In this document: piece by piece, positions 1 through 7,734 of the stretch | How positions within the stretch are numbered: position 1 is the stretch's first letter | Layout of the letters: each line of letters opens with the position of its first letter | Assembly: GCA_050248375.1 (NCBI GenBank) | Contig: JBFWSL010000010.1 | Location: 1-30,241, forward strand | Reading direction: 5' to 3' | DNA: 30,241 nt | Source of the DNA: JAYZVT01 sp050248375 | Lineage (GTDB): Bacteria > Pseudomonadota > Alphaproteobacteria > Rhizobiales > Methyloligellaceae | The notes under the pieces: generated by a model | Databases searched by the model: none | Told to the model about the DNA's origin: nothing | The model's input: only the letters and a program-made list of their open reading frames with translations | Position numbers and translations under genes: made by a program

Positions 1-612
1 GCGGTGCCCTCTTCCGTGACCGCCGCCCTCTCCAGCGACGCGAACGAGACGCCGGACCCCTCCAGCCCCCATTTCGCGCATACCCGCTTCGAACTGGTCG
101 CCCGCCCAGCCCAGGCGCTGGAGGCCGCCGCCAGGGAGGCGGAGCGCCTCGGCTACCGGCCCCAGGTGCTCGGGGATTCCATCGAGGGCGAAGCGCGCGA
201 TGTCGCCCGCGAACATGCGGAACTCGCCATCAAGACATTGTAGAAAAAGGAGAAAACCGCAATTCTCTCCGGCGGCGAGGTGACCGTGACCCTCCGCGGC
301 GAGGGCCGCGGCGGACCCAACCAGGAATATGCCCTCGCGCTCGCCCTGGCGCTGGCCGGCACGCCCGGCATCTGCGCCGTGGCCTGCGACACCGATGGCA
401 GCGACGGCGGCTCCGGGGCCGCCGACGATCCCGCCGGCGCGCTCCTCGACCCCAGCACCTTCGCCAGGGCGAAGGAGCTTCGCCTTGACCCTGCCAAGTT
501 TCTGGAAAACAACGATTCGACCGGGTTTTTCGAGAAACTCGGCGATCTTATAATCTGCGGCCCGACTCATACGAATGTTAACGACTTCCGGGCGATTCTC
601 ATCGATCCCTAG
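1..612 (+). pseudogene. Glycerate 2-kinase (MOFRL/GckA-TtuD family), 3' part, interrupted by in-frame TAG
   Basis: The frame open from base 1 encodes the C-terminal part of a MOFRL-family glycerate 2-kinase, the cytoplasmic enzyme that makes 2-phosphoglycerate from glycerate. The family signature is clear downstream: LSGGEVTVTLRGEGRGGPNQEYALALAL, split here as LSGGEVTVTLRGEGRGG then PNQEYALALAL, followed by ACDTDGSDGG and the ending CGPTHTNVNDFRAILID. The reading frame is broken by TAG at 241-243, but homology resumes in the same frame straight after it, so this is a nonsense codon and not a frameshift. The bases around the stop (about 231-265) and the last ~100 bases are richer in A/T than the neighbours, which suits a gene accumulating mutations. 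It lies upstream of pyk, as in tartrate/glycerate gene groups of rhizobia. A sequencing error is the main alternative. The 5' end lies outside the window. Confidence 0.5.
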
Positions 613-664
613 GATGAGTCGGGACCAGGGGATGCCAGACTGCAATCGCGTGCGGGATGCACAC

Positions 665-1186
665 ATGTCCGTGGCAGAGAAAAGGGCACGTCCGTACCGT
701 CTGACGGCATATGCGGGGCGCATTGCGCCGGCGCTGGCCGCAGGCATGCTTTCGCTGTTGCTGGGCACCGTCGCCGCCAGCGCCGAGGCCCGGGCCGACC
801 TCAAGGTTTGCAACAAGACCTCGAGCCGCGTCGTCGTCGCCATCGGCTACAAGGACGCCAAGGGCTGGGCCACCGAAGGCTGGTGGCACGTTCCCCCTGA
901 CGCATGCTGGTCATTGATCGAGGGCAAGCTCACCTCGCGCTACTATTACATCCATGCCGCCGACGTGGACCGGCCGGGTGTGTGGGACCGCAACGAGACG
1001 CCGCCGGCCAGCAACTACGAATTCTTCATGTGCACGAAGGACAAGGCTTTCGAGATTCGCGGGGTGGAGGATTGCGAGAAGAGGAGCTTGAACCGGACCC
1101 GCTTCTTCGAGATCGACACGGGCGAGGAGACATCCTGGGTCGTGCAACTGCGCGACAAGTCCGAACGGAGTACCGAACAGCAATGA
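665..1186 (+). CDS. DUF1036 family secreted protein
   Basis: The product is a 173-residue protein of the DUF1036 family, whose biochemical role is not known to me. A positively charged N-terminus (MSVAEKRARPYRL) is followed by a hydrophobic segment and an AxA-type cleavage site near residue 42 (ASAEA), so export to the periplasm is likely. The mature part begins DLKVCNKTSSRVVVAIGY and contains WATEGWWHVPPDAC, which is typical of the family. Six cysteines lie in the mature part or nearby, including CTKDKAF and DCEKRS, and could form disulfides. I chose ATG 665; upstream in-frame ATGs at 614 and 575 would extend the protein into the end of the glycerate kinase gene and spoil the signal peptide. 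The stop overlaps the pyk start (ATGA at 1183-1186), so the two are translationally coupled, an arrangement common in alphaproteobacteria. Confidence 0.5.
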   Translation: MSVAEKRARPYRLTAYAGRIAPALAAGMLSLLLGTVAASAEARADLKVCNKTSSRVVVAIGYKDAKGWATEGWWHVPPDACWSLIEGKLTSRYYYIHAADVDRPGVWDRNETPPASNYEFFMCTKDKAFEIRGVEDCEKRSLNRTRFFEIDTGEETSWVVQLRDKSERSTEQQ

Positions 1187-2619
1187 GACGCGACAGACGC
1201 GTGAAGATTGTCGCCACGCTGGGTCCCTCCTCTTCTTCCGTTGAAACCATCGGCAAGCTGTTCCACGCGGGAGCCGACGTCTTCCGCATCAACATGAGCC
1301 ATGCCTCCACCGCGCTGCTGCGCGAGCTGCATGGCTATATCCGCAAGATCGAGGCGGATACCGGCCGCCCCATCGGCATCCTGGCCGACCTGCAGGGCCC
1401 GAAGCTGCGCATCGGCGCGGTGGCGGGAGATTCCGCCATGCTGACCCCGGGCGCGGTGCTTGTCTTCGACCGGGATGAGCGGACAGGAGACGCCGGGCGT
1501 GTCTTCCTGCCTCATCCGGAGATTTTCCAGTCGGTGGAGCCCGGCCACACGCTGCTGCTCGACGACGGCAAGCTGCGCCTGCGCGTGATCGAGGCCTCGC
1601 GCGAACGCGTCGCCGCCGAGGTGCTGGTCGCCGGCCCCCTGAAGAGCCGCAAGGGCATCAGCCTCCCCGACACCACGCTTCCCTTCGGCGCCATGACCGA
1701 CAAGGACCGCACCGATCTCGAATACGCCCTCAACCTCGGCGTGGACTGGATCGGCCTGTCCTTCGTCCAGCGCGGAGAGGACGTGGCCGAGGCCCGCAAG
1801 ATGGCCCGCGGCCGCGCCGCCGTGATGACCAAGGTGGAGAAGCCCTCCGCCGTCGCCAATCTCGACCAGGTGCTGGAGTTCTCGGACGGCCTGATGGTCG
1901 CCCGCGGCGATCTTGGCGTGGAGATGCCGCTGGAAAAGGTTCCCGGCCTGCAGAAGCAGATGACCCGCGCCTGCCGCCGCGCCGGCAAGCCGGTGATCAT
2001 CGCCACCCAGATGCTGGAGACCATGATCACCGCCCCGGTGCCCACCCGCGCCGAGGTGTCGGACGTGGCCACCGCGGTCTTCGAGGGCGCGGACGCTGTC
2101 ATGCTGTCGGCGGAATCCGCCGCCGGCGCCTATCCGGTCGAGGCCGTGACCACCATGAACCGGATCGCCATCGAGGTGGAGCAGGATCCCAACTACGACG
2201 CCATCATCCACGCCCAGCGCATCGACCCCGAAGCCACCGGCGCCGACGCCATCTCCGCAGCCGCCCGCAACGTCGCCGATACCCTGAAGGCGGCCGCGAT
2301 CGTCTGCTACACTGGCTCCGGCTCCACCGGCCTGCGGGCGGCGCGCGAGCGTCCGCGCCAGTCGGTGATCGCGCTCACCCCCATCGCCGCCACCGCGCGC
2401 AAGCTCGCAATGGCCTGGGGCCTGCATTGCGTGCTCACCAGCGACGCGGAGAACCTGGACGAGATGGTCGACAAGGCCTGCCGCATTGCCTACCAGGAGG
2501 GCTTCGCCAAGCCCGGCCAGCGCATCATCATCACCGCCGGCGTGCCGCTGGGCACGCCCGGCGCCACCAACATGATGCGCGTCGCCTATGTGGGCGACGG
2601 CGACAACCGCGGCGACTGA
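1183..2619 (+). CDS. pyk: Pyruvate kinase
   Basis: This 478-residue protein is a full-length pyruvate kinase, the cytoplasmic enzyme that transfers phosphate from phosphoenolpyruvate to ADP in the last step of glycolysis. The N-terminus RRVKIVATLGPSSSS and the motif FRINMSH are those of the catalytic barrel. The active-site signature reads MTKVEKPSAV with the catalytic lysine at about residue 217 and the metal-binding glutamate at 219. It is followed by DGLMVARGDLGVEMP and by the ATQMLETM and AVMLSAESAAGAYP segments. The B domain lies at roughly residues 70-165 and the regulatory C-domain from about 350. The ATG at 1183 overlaps the DUF1036 stop; longer in-frame readings to 904 run over the DUF1036 gene and are not credible. 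The frame is intact and length is normal for the family. Confidence 0.5.
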   Translation: MRRDRRVKIVATLGPSSSSVETIGKLFHAGADVFRINMSHASTALLRELHGYIRKIEADTGRPIGILADLQGPKLRIGAVAGDSAMLTPGAVLVFDRDERTGDAGRVFLPHPEIFQSVEPGHTLLLDDGKLRLRVIEASRERVAAEVLVAGPLKSRKGISLPDTTLPFGAMTDKDRTDLEYALNLGVDWIGLSFVQRGEDVAEARKMARGRAAVMTKVEKPSAVANLDQVLEFSDGLMVARGDLGVEMPLEKVPGLQKQMTRACRRAGKPVIIATQMLETMITAPVPTRAEVSDVATAVFEGADAVMLSAESAAGAYPVEAVTTMNRIAIEVEQDPNYDAIIHAQRIDPEATGADAISAAARNVADTLKAAAIVCYTGSGSTGLRAARERPRQSVIALTPIAATARKLAMAWGLHCVLTSDAENLDEMVDKACRIAYQEGFAKPGQRIIITAGVPLGTPGATNMMRVAYVGDGDNRGD

Positions 2620-2638
2620 CCGGGCCCTGACACAGTCT

Positions 2639-2838
2639 CGGAACCCCGTGCGGTTCCGAACCCGGAGCAAGCGAAACCCCGGGCGAGACCCGGGGTCCAT
2701 AGGCCACATATCGCAGAGAATCTGGACCCCGGCCCGAGGCCGGGGTTTCGAGGTCTTGTCGGCGTCCATACGCAGCGAAACCCCGGGCCCATGGGTCTTG
2801 CCCTCGGCAAGCCCGAAGACAGGCTTGATCCGGGGTTC
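2639..2838. repeat. Cluster of GC-rich palindromic intergenic repeats
   Basis: The 247-base gap between pyk and the convergent TPR gene is filled with inverted repeats. CGGAACC (2639-2645) pairs with GGTTCCG (2652-2658) just after pyk and may act as its terminator, although no T-run follows. ACCCCGGG (2676-2683) pairs with CCCGGGGT (2689-2696). ACCCCGGCC (2726-2734) pairs with GGCCGGGGT (2738-2746) around a 3-base loop. The neighbouring units can also pair with each other (2690-2699 with 2723-2732, 10 bp). A third unit has AACCCCGG near 2779-2786, an inner hairpin CTTGCC/GGCAAG (2797-2802/2806-2811), and closing CCGGGGTT (2830-2837). They resemble REP-like elements seen in many alphaproteobacterial genomes. 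No coding sequence is supported here. Confidence 0.5.
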
Positions 2839-2866
2839 ATGAATGCGGGCTTGCGCGGCGGCGGCG

Positions 2867-3514
2867 TCAGATGCCCTGGCCTTCGACCTCACGGACCAGT
2901 TCGAGCACCGATTGTTTGGCGTCATCGAGCCAGGGATGCACCTCGAGCGCCTTGCGGAACGCCTTCAGCGCTCGCTCCTTCTCTCCCAGCTCCTGCATGA
3001 TCAGCCCGAGCCCGTTGATGGCCTTGAAGTGGCGAGGCTCGATCGCCAGCACATGGCGGAGGTCTTCCAGCGAGCTTCCGTAGTCACGCTGCAGGAAGTG
3101 GACGGTCGCCCGCTGGCTCCACCCTTCCGCGTAGTTCGGAGCGATGGAGACCACCGAGTCCAGGATCTTCATCGCCGTGTCGTATTCCTCGGAGTTGACC
3201 AGGTCGATGCACCGGCTCATCAGCAGGTCCACCGTGTCGCTGCCCGACTGCATCCACAGCTTTTCGATGGCCTCGGCCACCATCTCGGCGGTCTCGGCGC
3301 TGTCTGATGTCTTCAACTCCTGGAACAGCTCGCCGAGCAGCCGGTCCCGGTCGATGGGACTCTCTTCGGGGCTTTCGGGGGGTGTACTGGAATCCTGCGG
3401 CTCGCTCTTCATGGCTGGCGGAGCCACGACGCTTTGGGCATGGGCAAGCGGCCCATGCAACAGGAGGACCGCCCAGGCGGCTATCAGGAACCCGCTAATC
3501 CGATGACCCCTCAT
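2867..3514 (-). CDS. Periplasmic tetratricopeptide-repeat protein
   Basis: The protein (215 residues from ATG 3514) starts with a signal peptide: MRGHRISG, then a hydrophobic stretch and LAHA before QSVVAPP, so it should be periplasmic. A proline- and serine-rich linker (about residues 30-55) precedes helical TPR repeats. The best ones are in the second half: YDTAMKILDSVVSIAPNYAEGW, given here as YDTAMKILDSVV and APNYAEGW; then DYGSSLEDLRHVLAIEPRH and EKERALKAFRKALEVHPW. TPRs are protein-interaction scaffolds, so no enzymatic role can be read. A GTG three codons upstream (3523) is an alternative start; neither has a strong ribosome-binding site. It follows rpmJ on the same strand with a 110-base gap, a pairing I recall from rhizobia. 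It converges on pyk across the repeat cluster. Confidence 0.5.
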   Translation of the reverse strand: MRGHRISGFLIAAWAVLLLHGPLAHAQSVVAPPAMKSEPQDSSTPPESPEESPIDRDRLLGELFQELKTSDSAETAEMVAEAIEKLWMQSGSDTVDLLMSRCIDLVNSEEYDTAMKILDSVVSIAPNYAEGWSQRATVHFLQRDYGSSLEDLRHVLAIEPRHFKAINGLGLIMQELGEKERALKAFRKALEVHPWLDDAKQSVLELVREVEGQGI

Positions 3515-3624
3515 GACGCCCACAATACGGCCAGCGAGCCGGGGCGGTCAAAGGGGTTTTCGGTAAGCGGAAAACGCCCGCGCCGGCCTCCGCGCAGGGT
3601 CGCAATAGCGGAAAATCGCGGAAA

Positions 3625-3750
3625 TCAGCCCTGACGGGCCTTGTAGCGGCGATTCGTCTTGTTGATGATGTAAACGCGGCCGCGGCGCCGGACGAGGCGG
3701 TTGTTGCGGTGCCGGTTGCGCAGCGACCGGAGAGAATTTCTGACCTTCAT
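3625..3750 (-). CDS. rpmJ: 50S ribosomal protein L36, cysteine-free 41-residue form
   Basis: A short frame encodes 41 residues: MKVRNSLRSLRNRHRNNRL, then VRRRGRVYIINKTNRRYKA and RQG. This is ribosomal protein L36 in the form usual for alphaproteobacteria. It lacks the zinc-binding C-C-C-H ribbon of the classical protein (a C-minus form), with the usual lengthening near the middle and the end. The protein binds 23S rRNA late in large-subunit assembly. The start ATG is at 3750-3748 and the stop TGA at 3627-3625. It is strongly basic, as expected. It lies downstream of the aap operon terminator, so it probably has its own promoter in 3751-3778 or just beyond. Confidence 0.5.
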   Translation of the reverse strand: MKVRNSLRSLRNRHRNNRLVRRRGRVYIINKTNRRYKARQG

Positions 3751-3777
3751 AGCCGTCGTCCCGAAGCAATTCCTGAA

Positions 3778-3802
3778 CAAAAATACGGGGAACCGGTCCC
3801 CG
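3778..3802 (-). terminator. Intrinsic terminator of the aap operon
   Basis: Read on the minus strand, CGGGGA, a 5-base loop and TCCCCG form a stable 6-bp stem (3786-3802), followed by TATTTTTG (3785-3778). This is the classical stem plus U-run. It lies 78 bases after the aapM stop and before rpmJ, so it should end the aapJQM transcript. Confidence 0.5.
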
Positions 3803-3879
3803 CAGACGGGCGGAACATATGGAGACTGGCCCGCCCTGTCAACCGCCCCGCAGAATGCCGCACGAACCTCTCCCGCCCG

Positions 3880-5046
3880 TTAATGTCCCGTATCCAGCCG
3901 CTTCTCCAGCCTCTGGCTGTACAGCGACATGCCGAAGCAGAAAGCGAAGAACACCAGCGCCACGAACACGTAGCCTTCCACGTAGTTGCCCAGCCATTTC
4001 GGATCGGCCGCGGCGGCCTGCACGATACCCAGCAGCTCGAAGATGCCGATGAGCAACAGCAGCGTGGTGTCCTTCACCAGCGAGATGATGGTGTTCATGA
4101 TGCCGGGAATGGAGTGCTTCAGGGCCTGGGGCAGGATGATCAGGCCCATGGACTTCCAGTAATTCAGTCCGATGGCACTGGCGGCCTCGTACTGGCCCCG
4201 GGGAAGCGCCTGCAGGCCGCCCCTGACCGACTCCGCCATGTATGCGGCCCAGAACAACCCGGTGCCGATCATCGCCCGCAGCAGCTTCTCCAAACTGACC
4301 CCCTCGGGCAGGAACAGCGGCAGCATCACCGAGGCCATGAACAGGATGGTGATGAAGGGCACGGCCCGCACGAACTCGATATAGCCCGTGCACAGGGACG
4401 AGATGACCGGCAGCGACGACTGCCGGCCCAGCGCCAGCACGATGCCGAGGCCCAGCGCCATGACGATGCCGACAACGGACACCAGCACCGTCAGGAAAAC
4501 GCCGCCCCATTTGGGCGTCTCCACATGCTCCAGCCCGAACACGCCGCCCACCAGCAGCACATAGGCGATGACCGGGAACACCGTTAGCGATATCAGCGCG
4601 ATCGCCCCCTTGTAGGGAATGCGCGGCACGAAGAAGAGAATGCCGAGGACCGCGAGGATGGCCCCGGTCAGGTTCACCCTCCAGTGGTCCTCCTGCGGGT
4701 AGAAACCGTAGACGAACTGGTTGAAGCGCACGTTGATGAATACCCAGCACGCGCCATCCGGGTTGCAGTCCTCCCGGCCCTTTCCGAACCACGTTCCCTT
4801 GACGAAGGCCCAGTCGATCAGCGGCGGCAGCAGCGTGTAGAGCAGCCAGGCGACGCAGGCTGTCATGAAGATGTCGAGCGGGGACCCGAACAGGTTGTCG
4901 CGCACCCAGGCGATGGGACCGCTCTGCGCCGCGGGCGGCGGAAGCTGCGGATGCTGGCCCAGCGGATAGGCCATCGCCGGCGCGTGCTGCCCCTCCGGAC
5001 CGGCGCCGGCTAGCTCGGGATGTGTCCTGGAGCGCCGGGAAGCCAT
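3880..5046 (-). CDS. aapM: Polar amino-acid ABC transporter permease, AapM-like
   Basis: This 388-residue inner-membrane protein belongs to the HisM/GlnP permease family and matches the long AapM form of the general L-amino-acid transporter. A cytoplasmic proline-rich N-terminus (residues 1-50) leads into a first membrane segment (about 60-80). A periplasmic loop follows with two cysteines (94 and 100), then further segments. The EAA loop, which docks the ATPase, is at about residues 284-297 (GQYEAASAIGLNYW) followed by LPQALKHSIPG. The substrate should be a broad range of L-amino acids, judging from family resemblance. It starts one base after the aapQ stop, so translation is coupled. The usual fourth gene, aapP for the ATP-binding subunit, does not follow; a terminator and rpmJ come next. 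The ATPase must be encoded elsewhere or shared. Confidence 0.5.
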   Translation of the reverse strand: MASRRSRTHPELAGAGPEGQHAPAMAYPLGQHPQLPPPAAQSGPIAWVRDNLFGSPLDIFMTACVAWLLYTLLPPLIDWAFVKGTWFGKGREDCNPDGACWVFINVRFNQFVYGFYPQEDHWRVNLTGAILAVLGILFFVPRIPYKGAIALISLTVFPVIAYVLLVGGVFGLEHVETPKWGGVFLTVLVSVVGIVMALGLGIVLALGRQSSLPVISSLCTGYIEFVRAVPFITILFMASVMLPLFLPEGVSLEKLLRAMIGTGLFWAAYMAESVRGGLQALPRGQYEAASAIGLNYWKSMGLIILPQALKHSIPGIMNTIISLVKDTTLLLLIGIFELLGIVQAAAADPKWLGNYVEGYVFVALVFFAFCFGMSLYSQRLEKRLDTGH

Positions 5047-5047
5047 G

Positions 5048-6229
5048 TCAGCGCTCCGGTATCCGCACGAGCCGGTTGTAGACGTTCATGATCAGCGCGA
5101 TGACCAGACAGATGAAGCCGTAGACCAGCATTGTGATGCCGAGCACCTCCACCGCCTGGCCCGTCTGGTTCAGCATGGTGCCCGACACGCTCATCAGTTC
5201 CGGATAGCCGACCGCCGCGCCGAGCGATGAGTTCTTGGTCAGGCTCAGATACTGGTTGGTGACCGGCGGCACGATGATGCGCATCGCCTGCGGGATGATC
5301 ACCAGCCGCAGCGTCTGGCCGGGCGACAGGCCCAGCGACCGCGCCGCCTGGGTCTGCCCCTTCGAGACGGCGAGGATGCCGCCACGCACGGCTTCGGCGA
5401 TGAACGCACCGGTGTACATGGACAGCGCGAACCAGACAGCCGCCAGTTCGGGGACTACCGTCATGCCGCCGACGAAGCGGAAGCCCTGCAGCGACGGGAA
5501 GTCCCAGCCGAGCGGCGCGCCGGTCGCGATCCAGGTGAGAACGGCCGGCAGGATCAGGACGGCGATGGACACCTTCCCGGTCGGGAAAATCTGTCCCGTG
5601 CGCTCGCGGCGGCGCCTGGCCCAGAAGACGAGCATGATCACGGCGGCGATACTGAGCAGGAATACAATGGGCGTGAGCCAGAAGCCCGCTTCCGGCACTG
5701 GTGCGGGCAGGTACAGTCCGCGGTTGGACAGGAATGCGCTCCCGGCGATGTTCATCGCCTGACGCGGCTGCGGCAGCGCTCCCAGCACCGCGAAATACCA
5801 GAAGAAGATCTGCAGCAGCATGGGCACGTTGCGCAGCCCTTCCACATAGACCGCCGCGACGGTACGGATCAGCCAGTTGGTGGACAGGCGCGCCACGCCC
5901 ATGACGAAGCCGATCATGGTGGAGGCGATAATCCCCATCACCGACACCAGCAGGGTATTCAGGATGCCGACGCCGAAGGCGCGGCGGTAGCTGGAGTCCG
6001 GCGAGTAGTCCACCAGGTTCATGGGCACGCCGAACCCCGCACGGCGGCCCAGGAAATCATAGCCCGAGGCGATGTTCAGCCGCGCCAGGTTGTTCAGGGT
6101 GTTGTTGACGATCCAGATGATGAAGGCGGCCGCCAGAACCAGCACGAGAGTCTGGAAGAACGCCGCACGAACCCGCGGGTCGCGCCAGGGCGCCGTCGTC
6201 GGCGCCTCCGATCCGGAAGAAACGGCCAT
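5048..6229 (-). CDS. aapQ: Polar amino-acid ABC transporter permease, AapQ-like
   Basis: This 393-residue permease is the partner of the AapM-like protein in the inner membrane. The N-terminus carries a first membrane segment (about residues 22-45, TLVLVLAAAFIIWIVNNTL). The HisM-family transport domain starts at about residue 90 (GILNTLLVSVMGIIASTMIG), and the region around VEGLRNVPMLLQIFFWY is strongly characteristic. A long insertion with two further membrane segments (about 170-250) is typical of the AapQ subfamily. The EAA loop reads SKGQTQAARSLGLSPGQTLR near residue 290, followed by IIPQAMRIIVPP. The start at 6229 lies 83 bases after the aapJ stop, and this gap holds a strong hairpin. 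Frame and length are intact. Confidence 0.5.
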   Translation of the reverse strand: MAVSSGSEAPTTAPWRDPRVRAAFFQTLVLVLAAAFIIWIVNNTLNNLARLNIASGYDFLGRRAGFGVPMNLVDYSPDSSYRRAFGVGILNTLLVSVMGIIASTMIGFVMGVARLSTNWLIRTVAAVYVEGLRNVPMLLQIFFWYFAVLGALPQPRQAMNIAGSAFLSNRGLYLPAPVPEAGFWLTPIVFLLSIAAVIMLVFWARRRRERTGQIFPTGKVSIAVLILPAVLTWIATGAPLGWDFPSLQGFRFVGGMTVVPELAAVWFALSMYTGAFIAEAVRGGILAVSKGQTQAARSLGLSPGQTLRLVIIPQAMRIIVPPVTNQYLSLTKNSSLGAAVGYPELMSVSGTMLNQTGQAVEVLGITMLVYGFICLVIALIMNVYNRLVRIPER

Positions 6230-6260
6230 CGCGCCCCCCGCTCAGTGCCGTCTGGGGTAT

Positions 6261-6289
6261 CCGCCGCCCGGCCCCGGGCCGGACGGCGG
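6261..6289 (-). promoter_or_regulatory. Intercistronic hairpin between aapJ and aapQ
   Basis: Bases 6261-6273 and 6277-6289 form 13-bp arms with a single mismatch around a 3-base loop. No U-run follows, so full termination is unlikely. Such hairpins after a binding-protein gene commonly protect the upstream mRNA from 3' decay and reduce expression of the membrane subunits; that role is inferred here. Confidence 0.5.
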
Positions 6290-6312
6290 CCAATGAGTCT
6301 GCCGCGTCGCGC

Positions 6313-7335
6313 CTAGCGCATGGGCGGCGCGTATTGCAGGCCCTGATTGCTGTACAGCGCGTTCACACCACGGTCGAGACCGATCGGCGTGTTGGGGCCG
6401 ATGTTCTTTTCGTAGATCTCGCCATAGTTCCCCACCTGCTTGACGATCTGGTAGGCCCAGTCGTTGGGCAGGCCGAGCTTCTCGCCCAGCTCGCCCTCGA
6501 CGCCGAGCAGGCGGCGCACCTCGCCGTCCTTGGAGTTGGCCTTGAGGTCGTCCACGTTGGCGGAGGTCACGCCGTATTCCTCAGCGTTGAGCAGCGCGTA
6601 ATAGGTCCACTTGGCAATGTCGAACCACTGGTCGTCGCCATGCTGCACCACCGGGCCGAGCGGCTCCTTAGACATCACTTCCGGCAGGATGACGTGGTCG
6701 GCCGGGGTCTTCAGCTTGATGCGCTGGGCGGCGAGACCGGAACGGTCGGTCGTGTAGGCGTCGCAGCGGCCGGCGGCGTAGGCGGCCACCACCTCGTCCA
6801 TCTTCTCGTAGGTGACCGGCGTGAACTGCATGTTGTTCTTCTTGAAGAAGTCCGCGAGGTTCAGCTCCGTGGTGGTGCCCTGGTTGACGCAGATGGTGGC
6901 GCCGCCGAGTTCCTTGGCCGACTTCACGTCCACCCGCTTCTTGTCCACCATGATGCCCTGGCCGTCGTAATACATGACGCCGACGAAGTTCAGGCCGAGC
7001 GCCGTGTCCCGGCCGAAGGTCCAGGTGGTGTTGCGGGACAGCACGTCGATTTCACCCGACTGCAGGGCGGTGAACCGCTCCTTTGCCGTCAGGGGGGTGA
7101 ATTTCACCTTGGTGGCATCGCCGAAGACGGCCGCGGCCAGCGCGCGGCAATAATCCACGTCGATGCCGGAGAACTTGCCCTGGTCGTCAGGCGTGGAGAA
7201 ACCCGGCAGGACGCCGTTGACACCGCACTGGATAAACCCCTTGGACTTGATCTGGTCCAGTTTGGCAGCTTCCGCGGAACCCGAAAAACCCAGAGAAATC
7301 AACGCAGCGACCGCTGCGGCGGTACGAAATGTCAT
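6313..7335 (-). CDS. aapJ: General L-amino-acid ABC transporter, periplasmic binding protein, AapJ-like
   Basis: The 340-residue product is a periplasmic solute-binding protein of the SBP_bac_3 family and resembles AapJ. The signal peptide is MTFRTAAAVAALISLGFSG with cleavage after SAEA (about residue 23). The mature part starts KLDQIKSKGFIQCGVNG and contains FSGIDVDYCRALAAAVFGD, the family signature near the ligand-binding cleft, and FTPLTAKERFTALQSGEIDV. Residues such as R in ERF and the segment LSRNTTWTFGRD are those expected to hold the amino-acid moiety. The ATG at 7335 has an excellent ribosome-binding site (AGGAGG, 7 bases upstream). A longer reading to 7554 adds no family sequence. 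It is the first gene of an operon with aapQ and aapM. Confidence 0.5.
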   Translation of the reverse strand: MTFRTAAAVAALISLGFSGSAEAAKLDQIKSKGFIQCGVNGVLPGFSTPDDQGKFSGIDVDYCRALAAAVFGDATKVKFTPLTAKERFTALQSGEIDVLSRNTTWTFGRDTALGLNFVGVMYYDGQGIMVDKKRVDVKSAKELGGATICVNQGTTTELNLADFFKKNNMQFTPVTYEKMDEVVAAYAAGRCDAYTTDRSGLAAQRIKLKTPADHVILPEVMSKEPLGPVVQHGDDQWFDIAKWTYYALLNAEEYGVTSANVDDLKANSKDGEVRRLLGVEGELGEKLGLPNDWAYQIVKQVGNYGEIYEKNIGPNTPIGLDRGVNALYSNQGLQYAPPMR

Positions 7336-7734
7336 GACCCGTCCTCCTGACGCATAGAGTCCAAAAACCGGTGATTGGCGCTTCCGCCCGCTCCAGGAAA
7401 ATTGATAAGTCTCCCCCCTGCAGCCCCCGCTCCACCGCAATACTGCCGCGATGGTCCCGCAAAGATCGCACCCGAAAGCTTGTAAGCAGCCATTTGTTAC
7501 ATTCGACAAGGGCTGTACCGGAGTCAATCGGCTGACCTTCCGAAAACGCAGCAAAATCCTTGAAATGCCTCATTTTAGCGTGACATGACTGTCGGTAAGG
7601 GTGATTCGCCGGGCGGGGGACTGGCGCCATCGGTCTCACTGGACTAAACCTGCACGGGCGGCGGCGGCCTCCTGATGACAATACTGGGACAGGCAGCACC
7701 GCCGCGGCCATCCCCAAAATCGAGAGCGACACCA
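7336..7734. other. Divergent intergenic region between aapJ and the RND transporter gene
   Basis: This 399-base region must hold the aap promoter (minus) and the transporter promoter (plus). On the minus strand a TTGACT hexamer lies at 7527-7522, with no convincing -10 box at 17 bases. I looked for a GG-N10-GC sigma-54 element, since aap genes are often nitrogen controlled, and did not find one. Short open frames here have no recognisable product and no supporting ribosome-binding site. Confidence 0.5.

Noticed and set aside
904..1182. Upstream extension of pyruvate kinase
   Set aside because: It would overlap the DUF1036 gene in another frame, and the family begins at the ATG at 1183.
1015..2925. 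Minus-strand open frame of 636 codons opposite pyk
   Set aside because: Same antisense effect; composition is rich in His, Gly and Ala with no family match.
7336..7734. Sigma-54 promoter for the amino-acid transporter
   Set aside because: I checked both strands for GG-N10-GC with the usual flanks and found no acceptable match.
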